In this document: positions 34,445-43,604 of the stretch, one piece after another
How positions within the stretch are numbered: position 1 is the stretch's first letter
How the letters are laid out: every line of letters starts with the position of its first letter
Assembly: GCA_035532275.1 (NCBI GenBank)
Contig: DATKRG010000295.1
Span: 1 to 64,000, forward strand
Length of the DNA stretch: 64,000 bases
Source of the DNA: UBA9676 sp035532275
GTDB taxonomy: Bacteria; Actinomycetota; Actinomycetes; Streptosporangiales; Streptosporangiaceae
Direction of reading: 5' to 3'
Notes under the pieces: generated by a model
What the model saw: the letters and a program-made list of their open reading frames with translations, nothing else
What the model was told of the DNA's origin: nothing
Databases searched by the model: none
Made by a program: the position numbers and the translations under genes

Positions 34445-35067
34445 TCAGCGCCCGGGCAGCGCGGCCTCCCGGGGCGCCGGGAAACCGCCCTGCCGGGCGG
34501 CATACGCGGACAAGATACCCACTGCGGTAACACCATTGTGCAGGTCACCTGCGAGGAAGAGGCCGACCACCGCACGCAGCGGCACCCACCTCACCAGCAG
34601 ATGGGCCTCTTCGTGGCGGGGAACGTGACCTTCACGGCCCGATTCGGGAACCCAGGTCAGGCCACGGGCGAGGTATACCAGCAGCCGTTCGCTGGTGATG
34701 CCGGGCGAGGTGAAGAAGTCCGCGAGCAGGTGCCAGCCGCGGGCCCGGTAGCCGGTCTCCTCCAGCAGCTCACGTTCTGCGGTCACGCGGGGATGCTCGC
34801 CGGGCACGTCCCGGATGCCGGCCGGGATCTCCCACAGCAGCTGGCCGGCCGGGTGCCGGTACTGGCGGATCAGCAGCACCCGCTCGCTCTCGTCGAGCGC
34901 CACGATCGCGACCGCCCCGGGGTGCTCGATCACGTCCCGCTCGGCTACCTCCCCGTCGGGCATCCGCACCGGGTCGGTCCGCAGCGTGACGAACGCGCCG
35001 CGGGTGTGCCGCGGCTCCCCCACCACCGGCCATCGCTGCTCGACGTCACGCGGCGGCCCCGCCTCGC

Positions 35068-35071
<4 letters not shown>
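34445..35071 (-). CDS. Nudix hydrolase, ADP-ribose pyrophosphatase type
   Basis: A 208-residue Nudix hydrolase. The Nudix box reads GIRDVPGEHPRVTAERELLEETGYRARGWHLLAD, with the REx2EE core as RELLEETG. WEIPAGIRD and FFTSPGITSERLLVYLARGLT are typical of ADP-ribose pyrophosphatases (NudF-like), which split ADP-ribose to AMP and ribose 5-phosphate. The GTG start overlaps the pyrG stop by four bases (GTGA), a well-known actinobacterial neighbour pair. Substrate choice is by family. Confidence 0.92.
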
Positions 35072-36771
<1,700 letters not shown>

Positions 36772-36896
36772 AGGAAAGCTCCCGTGGTCGGTGCGAAGCG
36801 GAAATTCCGCCGTCCACGGGCCATCAGGATATCAGCCTGCGGATCCGCCCCGCTGACGCCACACCGGGGTGGCCAGGCGTTACAGCCCGATGCGGG

Positions 36897-37826
36897 TCAC
36901 GACGCTGTGTAAGGGCTCGGGTCGCCCTCCGCTGACTGCCGCACCCCGTGCTGAGCGGCGGTCAGCCCCTGCTCCTGCGTCTCGCCGAACCTGGCCAGCG
37001 CCACCGCGCAGACCACGGCGAGGCTGAACCCCAGCACCGCCACCCCGCCCAGGCCCGGCCGGGTGTGGTCCCCCAGGAACATGATCCCGACGACCGCGGG
37101 CGGGGTGGTCTCGGCGAGCACGACAGCGGCCGTGGCCACGGTGACGCTGCCGTCCTCCAGCGCCGTGGCGTAGAGCATGAAGGACACCACACCGGCGGCC
37201 GCCAGGGCGTACGCAGCCGGGTCCCGGACGAGGTGCTGGGGCGAGAAACCGGGCAGGACCCGGGCGGCCACGGCCAGCACGCCATAGCCAAGGCCCGCGA
37301 TGGCGCCCAGCACCGGGGTCCGGGCTGGCGCCGGCAGCCGGGACGATGCCACCCCGGCCAGGGCGATGCCGGCCACGGCGAGGATCAGCGCGAGCTTGAA
37401 CTCGCCGCTGACCCCGGACACCACGTGCTCCCCCGCCGAGGAGCCCAGCATCCCCACGCCGACGACCACGCCAGCCACCGCCAGCCACTCCCGCCAGGCC
37501 AGCTCCAGGTGCATCAGCCAGGCGGCGACCACGGCGGTGACCGCCAGGTTCGATGCGATCATCGCCTGCACGGCGAACAGTGGCAGCCGCCGCAGCGCCA
37601 CCAGCTGGGCGCCGAAGCCGACCAGGTCCAGGGCGAGGCTGGCGATGAACGGCCACTGGTGCAGCATGCGCAGCACCAGGCCGGGGTCGACCCGGCCCAG
37701 CGCGGAGCTGCCGCCGGTCGCGCCGACCTTGCGCCGGCTGGCTGCCCGTACGGCCATGGCCTGCATGACCGCGGCAACGCCGTAGCACAGGGCCGCGACC
37801 ATGACCGCTATCAGACTCGCCAGCAC
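36897..37826 (-). CDS. DMT-type (EamA-like) membrane protein
   Basis: A 309-residue protein with about nine hydrophobic spans and the two-fold EamA/DMT arrangement: MLASLIAVMVAALCYGVAAVMQA, LALDLVGFGAQLVALRRLPLFAVQAMIASNLAVTAVVA, LAVAGVVVGVGMLGSS, then the second half from KLALILAVAGIALAG to AVLGFSLAVVCAVALA. Actinobacterial proteins of this type are annotated as putative integral membrane or magnesium/metabolite transporters; the substrate is unknown. The start is a GTG with TAGGGT ending 7 nt upstream and no Shine-Dalgarno, so the mRNA is probably leaderless. No operon partner. Confidence 0.85.
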   Translation of the reverse strand: MLASLIAVMVAALCYGVAAVMQAMAVRAASRRKVGATGGSSALGRVDPGLVLRMLHQWPFIASLALDLVGFGAQLVALRRLPLFAVQAMIASNLAVTAVVAAWLMHLELAWREWLAVAGVVVGVGMLGSSAGEHVVSGVSGEFKLALILAVAGIALAGVASSRLPAPARTPVLGAIAGLGYGVLAVAARVLPGFSPQHLVRDPAAYALAAAGVVSFMLYATALEDGSVTVATAAVVLAETTPPAVVGIMFLGDHTRPGLGGVAVLGFSLAVVCAVALARFGETQEQGLTAAQHGVRQSAEGDPSPYTAS

Positions 37827-37833
37827 AGAACCG

Positions 37834-37839
37834 ACCCTA
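37834..37839 (-). promoter_or_regulatory. -10 box of the DMT-type gene (leaderless)
   Basis: Minus-strand TAGGGT ends 7 nt before the GTG start at 37826, consistent with transcription starting at the first codon. Confidence 0.55.
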
Positions 37840-37872
37840 CGTGAGAATGATTTCGCTCAGCCACGCAGGACC

Positions 37873-38538
37873 CTACTCCTGCGGTGACAATCCGCTACAT
37901 GATTGCGACGGTGCAGCTCGCAGCGGTGACCAGGCGGCGAGGACGCCGTGGGCCACCAGCCCCGCCCGGGCGGCTCCCGGGCTGGTGACCTGGACGCCGC
38001 GGATGCCCAGGCCGGCGGCGGCGGCCACGTTCTCCGGCCGGTCATCGAGGAAGACCACCTCGCCCGCGGCGGCGCCGAGCATGCCCAGGACCGCCTGGTA
38101 GCAGGCCGGGTCGGGCTTGGCCGAGCGCAGGAAGCAGCTGAACGCCATCTGCTCGAAGTGCGCGGCCACCGGCAGCGCCGTCACCGCCGCGGCGAGCTCG
38201 GCCGGCGCGTTGGACAGCAGGGCAAGCCGGTGGCCGGCGGCCGCCACCTGCTCGATCAGGGTCACCATGTCCGCCTGCAGATGCAGCCAGGACGAGATGT
38301 CGAGCCGGACCAGCTCCCCGACGTCGGCCCCGGTGAAGGTGCGCCCCAGCGCACTGGCCACCTTCTGCCAGTAACCCGCGGCGTCCAGGTCGCCCAGGTC
38401 GTAATCGAGCCGGCCGGGCCAGTAGGCGTCGGTGAACTCCTGCCGTGAGCAGCGCGCCACGGCGGCGAGCAGGTCGAGGTCCGTCTCGGACGGCGGATGG
38501 CACATGACGCCGCCGTAGTCGAGCAGCACCCAGGTCAT
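37873..38538 (-). CDS. HAD-superfamily hydrolase
   Basis: A 221-residue haloacid dehalogenase-like hydrolase (subfamily IA). Motif I is LLDYGGVM with nucleophile Asp7, where the usual second Asp is Gly, as in many GGV-type members; motif II ALLSNAPAE (Ser-Asn), the Lys in LRSAKPDP and motif IV VVFLDDRPENV follow, in the normal order with the helical cap between. Substrates range over small phosphates and haloacids; unknown here. GAGAGGA lies 6 nt before the ATG. It stands alone on the minus strand, 330 bases downstream of uvrB after an intergenic stretch with a possible small gene. Confidence 0.88.
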   Translation of the reverse strand: MTWVLLDYGGVMCHPPSETDLDLLAAVARCSRQEFTDAYWPGRLDYDLGDLDAAGYWQKVASALGRTFTGADVGELVRLDISSWLHLQADMVTLIEQVAAAGHRLALLSNAPAELAAAVTALPVAAHFEQMAFSCFLRSAKPDPACYQAVLGMLGAAAGEVVFLDDRPENVAAAAGLGIRGVQVTSPGAARAGLVAHGVLAAWSPLRAAPSQSCSGLSPQE

Positions 38539-38708
38539 GGCGTCCTCTCGGGGGCACCACCCGGCCTGGGCTGCCGGGCGGGAGATTCAGCGGAACCCAG
38601 CCGGATTCCGCCATCGGCGCATGGAACCGCACAGGGCAAACCTCGCCGGTCTGCACTAAGGGCCTGATCAGGCTATACGTGAGATACCGCTGGAACCACC
38701 ATAGACAG
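38539..38708. other. Intergenic region between HAD gene and small frame
   Basis: No gene or repeat is supported here. It should hold the HAD gene promoter; a minus-strand box cannot be picked with confidence. With the small frame discounted, the gap to uvrB would be 367 bases. Confidence 0.4.
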
Positions 38709-38870
38709 TCAGATAAGGGCCCGCCTCCCCGCCGCGGTGACGGGGTGGATCTTCTGGGCGATCTGGATGAACGTGATCTGGTCCCGGATGACAGCCTTCA
38801 GCACGCGCGTATCCGGCGTCACGATGTAGCGGAACATCGCCAGGCGCTCTTCTGCGAACGTGGCCTTCAT
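38709..38870 (-). CDS. Possible small protein, 53 aa, unknown
   Basis: A 53-residue open frame downstream of uvrB. Nearly all third positions are G or C (about 90%), as expected for coding here, and the translation has a natural-looking mix (MKATFAEERLAMFRYIVTPD..., with VLKAVIRDQITFIQIAQKI forming an amphipathic helix). No good Shine-Dalgarno precedes the ATG, and I recognise no family. It could be a real small gene or the remnant of a larger one. Confidence 0.4.
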   Translation of the reverse strand: MKATFAEERLAMFRYIVTPDTRVLKAVIRDQITFIQIAQKIHPVTAAGRRALI

Positions 38871-38905
38871 CTGGGTGACCGCGCGCGACCGTGCGCATTC
38901 AGGTG

Positions 38906-41014
38906 TCAGACCCCGGCGGCCTGCATGCCGCGCAGTTCCTGCTTGAGATCGCGGATCTCGTCCCGGATCCGGGCCGCCACCTCAAACTGCAGCTCCGCCG
39001 CGGCGGCGTGCATCTGGTCGGTGAGCTCGGAGATGAGGGCGACCAGGTCGCTGCGGGCCGCGCTGCCATGGCCGGTGCCCTCGGCCGCGGCGCGGGCCCG
39101 GGAGGACAGGCCGGGAACCGGCGCCTTCCCCCGGCTCTGCTGGCGGCCCGCCCCGCCAATCAGCCTCTCGGTGTCGGCATCCTCGCGGATCAGCTGGTCG
39201 AGGATGTCGGCGATCCGCTTGCGCAGCGGCGTCGGGTCGATGCCGTGCTCGGTGTTGTAGGCGATCTGCTTGTCGCGCCTGCGGTCGGTCTCGTCGATGG
39301 CCCGCTGCATGGACGGGGTGATCTTGTCGGCGTACATGTGGACCTGGCCGGACACGTTCCGCGCGGCCCGGCCGATGGTCTGGATCAGCGACGTGCCGGA
39401 CCGCAGGAAGCCTTCCTTGTCGGCGTCCAGGATCGAGACCAGCGAGACCTCGGGCAGGTCGAGCCCCTCCCGGAGCAGGTTGATGCCGATGAGCACGTCG
39501 TACTCACCCAGGCGCAGCTCACGCAGCAGCTCCACCCGGCGCAGGGTGTCCACCTCGCTGTGCAGGTAGCGGGCCCGGATGCCCAGCTCGAGCAGGTAGT
39601 CGGTGAGGTCCTCGGACATCTTCTTGGTCAGGGTGGTCACCAGCACCCGCTCGGAGCGCTCGGCCCGCTGCCGGATCTCGTGCACCAGGTCGTCGATCTG
39701 GCCCTTGGTCTGCTTGATGATCACCTGCGGGTCGATCAGCCCGGTCGGCCGGATCACCTGCTCGACCACCTCGCCGCCGGCCCGCTGCAGCTCGTATGGC
39801 CCGGGGGTGGCCGACAGGTACACGGTCTGCACGATCCGCTCACCGAACTCATCCCAGGTGAGCGGCCGGTTGTCGATCGCACTGGGCAGCCGGAACCCGT
39901 GCTCGACCAGGACCCGCTTACGGGAGACGTCGCCCTCGTACATGGCGCCGATCTGCGGCACCGTTACGTGCGACTCGTCGATCACCAGCAGGAAGTCCTC
40001 GGGGAAGTAGTCGAGCAGGGTGTTCGGCGGGGTGCCGACCGCCCGGCCGTCGATGTGCCGTGAGTAGTTCTCGATCCCCGAGCAGCTGCCGACCTGGCGC
40101 ATCATCTCGATGTCGTAGGCCGTCCGCATCCGCAGCCGCTGCGCCTCCAGCAGCCTGCCCTGCCGATCCAGCTCGCCGAGCCGCTCGGCCAGCTCGGCCT
40201 CGATGCCGCCGATGGCGCGCGCCATCCGCTCCGGCCCGGCCACGTAGTGGGAGGCGGGGAAGACATACAGCTCGCTGTCCTCGCTCACCACCTCGCCGGT
40301 GAGCGGGTGCAGCGTCATCAGCCGCTCGATCTCGTCGCCGAACATCTCGATCCGCACCGCGAGCTCCTCGTAGACCGGGATGATCTCGATCGTGTCGCCG
40401 CGCACCCGGAAGGTCCCGCGGCTGAACGCCATGTCGTTGCGGGTGTACTGCATGCCCACGAGCTTGCGCAGCATCGCGTCGCGCTCGATGGTGTCGCCGG
40501 TCTTCAGCTTGAGCATCCGGTCCACGTACTCCTGCGGGGTGCCGAGCCCGTAGATGCACGAGACCGACGCCACCACGATGGTGTCCCGGCGGGTCAGCAG
40601 CGAGTTGGTCGCCGAATGCCGCAGCCGGTCCACCTCGTCGTTGATCGAGGAGTCCTTCTCGATGTAGGTGTCGGTCTGCGGGACGTACGCCTCGGGCTGG
40701 TAGTAGTCGTAGTAGGAGACGAAGTACTCCACCGCGTTGTGCGGCAGCATCTCACGCAGCTCGTTGGCGAACTGGGCGGCGAGGGTCTTGTTCGGCAGCA
40801 TGACCAGCACCGGCCGCTGCAGCCGCTCGGCCAGCCAGGCGACGGTGGCGGTCTTGCCGGTGCCGGTGGCGCCGAGCAGGACGGTGTCGGTGGCCCCGGA
40901 CCGGATCCGGCGGTCCATCTCGTCGATGGCGCGGGGCTGGTCCCCGGCCGGCACCATGTCGGTGACCACCTGGAACGGCGCCACCCGCCGCTGCAGATCG
41001 CTGACCGGACGCAC
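38906..41014 (-). CDS. uvrB: Excinuclease ABC subunit B
   Basis: UvrB is the damage-verifying helicase of nucleotide excision repair. The 702-residue protein has Walker A LLGATGTGKTATVAWL, the beta-hairpin region YFVSYYDYYQPEAYVP, DESHVTVPQIGAMYEGD (DEAD-like box II), the helicase motifs HSEVDTLRRVELLRELRLGEYDVLIGINLLREGLDLPEVSLV and QTIGRAARN, and a C-terminal UVR domain (ISELTDQMHAAAAELQFEVAARIRDEI). GTG 41014 is chosen because homologues start RPVSDLQRRVAPFQVV and GGAAGGGG lies 10 nt upstream. A minus-strand TACAGT (41043-41048) is a plausible -10 box. I see no LexA-type GAAC-N4-GTTC box in the upstream gap. Confidence 0.97.
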   Translation of the reverse strand: MRPVSDLQRRVAPFQVVTDMVPAGDQPRAIDEMDRRIRSGATDTVLLGATGTGKTATVAWLAERLQRPVLVMLPNKTLAAQFANELREMLPHNAVEYFVSYYDYYQPEAYVPQTDTYIEKDSSINDEVDRLRHSATNSLLTRRDTIVVASVSCIYGLGTPQEYVDRMLKLKTGDTIERDAMLRKLVGMQYTRNDMAFSRGTFRVRGDTIEIIPVYEELAVRIEMFGDEIERLMTLHPLTGEVVSEDSELYVFPASHYVAGPERMARAIGGIEAELAERLGELDRQGRLLEAQRLRMRTAYDIEMMRQVGSCSGIENYSRHIDGRAVGTPPNTLLDYFPEDFLLVIDESHVTVPQIGAMYEGDVSRKRVLVEHGFRLPSAIDNRPLTWDEFGERIVQTVYLSATPGPYELQRAGGEVVEQVIRPTGLIDPQVIIKQTKGQIDDLVHEIRQRAERSERVLVTTLTKKMSEDLTDYLLELGIRARYLHSEVDTLRRVELLRELRLGEYDVLIGINLLREGLDLPEVSLVSILDADKEGFLRSGTSLIQTIGRAARNVSGQVHMYADKITPSMQRAIDETDRRRDKQIAYNTEHGIDPTPLRKRIADILDQLIREDADTERLIGGAGRQQSRGKAPVPGLSSRARAAAEGTGHGSAARSDLVALISELTDQMHAAAAELQFEVAARIRDEIRDLKQELRGMQAAGV

Positions 41015-41091
41015 ACCACCACCCCTTCCCGGGTCACCCTCCACTGTAGGACGGGGGTATGACAGCGCGGCGCTGGCTGGTATTCCCCCGC

Positions 41092-41706
41092 CTACTCCCC
41101 CGCCGCCAGCGCACGCCGGCGCAGTTCGGCCCACAGCTCGCCGACCTCCCGGTCGAGCTCGGCCAGCGAGCCGGAGTTGTCCACCACCATGGTGGCGATC
41201 GCGAGCCGGTCCTCCCGGGACGCCTGCGCCCGCATGCGGGCCTGCGCCGCGGCCCGGGACATGCCGCGCTCGCGCGCCAGCCGCTCCGCCTGGACGCGCG
41301 GGGACACATCGACCACCACGACCACGTCGAAAGCGCCCGCGAGGTGGTTCTCGGCGAGCAGCGGGATGTCGTGGACGATGATCGCCGCCTCTCCCGCCGC
41401 CCGCTCCAGTTCGGCCATCCGCTCGCCGACCCGCGGGTGGACGATCGCGTTCAGTTTCTTGCGCAACGATTCGTCGGCGAACACGAGCTCGCCAAGCCGG
41501 TCCCGGTCGAGGCTGCCGTCGCTGCGCAGCACCTCCGGCCCGAACGCCTGCACGACCTCGGCCAGGGCGGGTGTGCCAGGCGCGACCACCTCCCGCGCCA
41601 CCGCGTCGGCGTCGATGACGGCGGCGCCGTAGGCGGCCAGCCGCCGCGAGACCTCGCTTTTGCCCGCGCCGATCCCGCCTGTGAGCCCGACCCTGAGTGC
41701 CCGCAC
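41092..41706 (-). CDS. coaE: Dephospho-CoA kinase
   Basis: CoaE phosphorylates the 3' hydroxyl of dephospho-CoA, the last step of CoA synthesis. The 204-residue protein shows the P-loop VGLTGGIGAGKSEVSRRL, DADAVAREVV, IVHPRVGERMAELE, IPLLAENHLAGAFDVVVVVDVSP and RMRAQASREDRLAIATMVVDNSGSL. GTG 41706 is chosen because TAACCT ends 7 nt before it and homologues start here; the upstream frame is Arg/Ala-rich. It follows rpsA on the same strand after 135 bases. Some actinobacterial CoaE proteins carry a C-terminal GrpB-like domain, which is absent here. Confidence 0.95.
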   Translation of the reverse strand: MRALRVGLTGGIGAGKSEVSRRLAAYGAAVIDADAVAREVVAPGTPALAEVVQAFGPEVLRSDGSLDRDRLGELVFADESLRKKLNAIVHPRVGERMAELERAAGEAAIIVHDIPLLAENHLAGAFDVVVVVDVSPRVQAERLARERGMSRAAAQARMRAQASREDRLAIATMVVDNSGSLAELDREVGELWAELRRRALAAGE

Positions 41707-41713
41707 GCCTGCC

Positions 41714-41719
41714 AGGTTA
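41714..41719 (-). promoter_or_regulatory. -10 box of coaE (leaderless)
   Basis: Minus-strand TAACCT ends 7 nt before the coaE GTG; no Shine-Dalgarno is present. Confidence 0.6.
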
Positions 41720-41841
41720 GCCCGCCGGGCGCCCGCAGCGTGCCCGGCCCGCACACCGGCCAGGGCACGCAAACGGGCCCGGGCACCGATCCGGCCCGGC
41801 CCCCGCAGGACGCGGGACCGGGCCGGATCGGATCGGGCCAG

Positions 41842-43353
41842 CTAGCTCTGGCCGCCCGACAGCTTGTCGCGCAGCGCGGCGAGCGCCTCGTCCGAGGCGA
41901 GCGCGCCCGTTGGGCTGCCCTCGTCGCTGCCGCGGCTGCTGGACGTGGAGCGGCGGCTGCCGCCGGACTTGCCGGCGTCGCCCTCGGCGGCGGGCTCGCC
42001 GTCCTCGGCCTCCTCGGCGGCCTTGCGCGCCTCGGTGACCTGGCGGCGGTGCGCCTCGAACCGGGAGCGCGCCTCGGCGTACTGGTGCTCCCACTCCTCA
42101 CGCTGCGTGTCGTACCCTTCCAGCCATTCGCCCGACTCGGGGTCGAAGCCATCCGGGTAGACGTAGTTGCCCTGGTCGTCGTAGGTGGCGGGCATCCCGT
42201 ACAGGGTCGGGTCGAAGTCGTCGCCGACCGCTTCGCCGATGGTGCCCTCATTGGCCTGCTTGAGCGACAGGCTGATCCGCCGCCGGTCCAGGTCGATGTC
42301 GATGATCTTGACGAAGATCTCGTCGCCGACCTGCACCACCTGCTCGGGGATCTCCACGTGCCGGTCCGCGAGCTCGGAGATGTGAACCAGGCCCTCGATG
42401 CCCTCCTCGACCCGCACGAACGCGCCGAACGGCACCAGCTTGGTGACCCGGCCCGGGACGACCTGGCCGATCTGGTGGGTGCGGGCGAACTGCTGCCAGG
42501 GGTCCTCCTGGGTGGACTTCAGCGACAGCGAGACCCGCTCGCGGTCCATGTCCACGTCCAGCACCTCGACGGTGACCTCCTGGCCGACGTCCACGACCTC
42601 GCCGGGGTGGTCGATGTGCTTCCAGGACAGCTCCGACACGTGCACCAGGCCGTCCACCCCGCCCAGGTCCACGAAGGCACCGAAGTTGACGATGGAGGAC
42701 ACGACACCCTTGCGGATCTGGCCCTTCTGCAGCGTGTTGAGGAAGTTCTGGCGGACCTCGGACTGGGTCTGCTCCAGCCACGCCCGGCGGGACAGGACCA
42801 CGTTGTTGCGGTTCTTGTCCAGCTCGATGATCTTCGCCTCGATCTCCCTGCCCACATACGGCTGCAGGTCACGGACCCGGCGCATCTCCACCAGCGAGGC
42901 GGGCAGGAAGCCGCGCAGGCCGATGTCGAGGATCAGGCCGCCCTTGACGACCTCGATCACGGTGCCGGTGACGACCCCGTCCTCGTCCTTGATCTTCTCG
43001 ATCGTGCCCCAGGCGCGCTCGTACTGAGCCCGCTTCTTGGACAGGATCAGGCGGCCTTCCTTGTCCTCCTTCTGCAGGACCAGGGCCTCGATGTGCTCAC
43101 CGGTCTTCACCACATCGTGCGGGTCGACGTCGTGCTTGATCGACAGCTCGCGGGATGGGATGACGCCCTCGGTCTTGTACCCGATGTCGAGCAAGACCTC
43201 GTCCCGGTCGACCTTGACGACAGTGCCCTCGACAATGTCGCCGTCGTTGAAGTACTTGATGGTCTCGTCGATCGCGGCGAGGAAGGCCTCCTCGGACCCG
43301 ATGTCGTTGATCGCTACCTTGGGGGTCAGATGGGCCTCAGTGCTGCTCGTCAT
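41842..43353 (-). CDS. rpsA: 30S ribosomal protein S1
   Basis: S1 aids mRNA binding and translation initiation on the 30S subunit. The 503-residue protein carries four S1 (OB-fold) repeats at about residues 35-110, 125-190, 205-280 and 290-365, e.g. GDIVEGTVVKVDRDEVLLDIGYKTEGVIPSREL and RKGVVSSIVNFGAFVDLGGVDGLVHVSELSW, then an acidic/Ser-rich tail. Four repeats rather than six is normal for Gram-positives. ATG 43353 is chosen from the family N-terminus (MTSSTEAHLTPKVAINDIG). A near-consensus promoter at 43539-43567 implies a ~180-base 5' leader. coaE lies downstream. Confidence 0.96.
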   Translation of the reverse strand: MTSSTEAHLTPKVAINDIGSEEAFLAAIDETIKYFNDGDIVEGTVVKVDRDEVLLDIGYKTEGVIPSRELSIKHDVDPHDVVKTGEHIEALVLQKEDKEGRLILSKKRAQYERAWGTIEKIKDEDGVVTGTVIEVVKGGLILDIGLRGFLPASLVEMRRVRDLQPYVGREIEAKIIELDKNRNNVVLSRRAWLEQTQSEVRQNFLNTLQKGQIRKGVVSSIVNFGAFVDLGGVDGLVHVSELSWKHIDHPGEVVDVGQEVTVEVLDVDMDRERVSLSLKSTQEDPWQQFARTHQIGQVVPGRVTKLVPFGAFVRVEEGIEGLVHISELADRHVEIPEQVVQVGDEIFVKIIDIDLDRRRISLSLKQANEGTIGEAVGDDFDPTLYGMPATYDDQGNYVYPDGFDPESGEWLEGYDTQREEWEHQYAEARSRFEAHRRQVTEARKAAEEAEDGEPAAEGDAGKSGGSRRSTSSSRGSDEGSPTGALASDEALAALRDKLSGGQS

Positions 43354-43538
43354 GTGTGGGTTGGCTCCGGCGGACAGGAAGTAGATGTATGGATGCGCGT
43401 GCACAGCCGAGCCCGCCACACGGGCCCACAGGTCTACTGGACTTGCCTGGCCGACCTGACCAGCCACGGTTTGCCTGAACGGCCACCCGCGACTGTGCCT
43501 GGCCATGGCGGACTGCACCTGAACACGGCGCAGCGTTC

Positions 43539-43567
43539 AGAATATGAGAGCTAGCGGGGCCGGTCAA
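43539..43567 (-). promoter_or_regulatory. rpsA promoter
   Basis: Minus-strand TTGACC (43562-43567) and TATTCT (43539-43544) are separated by 17 bases, close to the vegetative consensus. Start of transcription would be near 43532, leaving about 180 bases of untranslated leader before rpsA and fitting a strong, constitutive ribosomal-protein gene. Confidence 0.75.
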
Positions 43568-43604
43568 TCTAAGCCGCCAACCTGTGACCTACCGCCAGCG
43601 GTTC

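Noticed and set aside
38668..38898. 76-residue minus-strand frame next to the proposed small gene
   Set aside because: Its composition is Arg/His/Pro/Gly-rich and its third positions are less G+C biased than those of the 53-codon frame that overlaps it.
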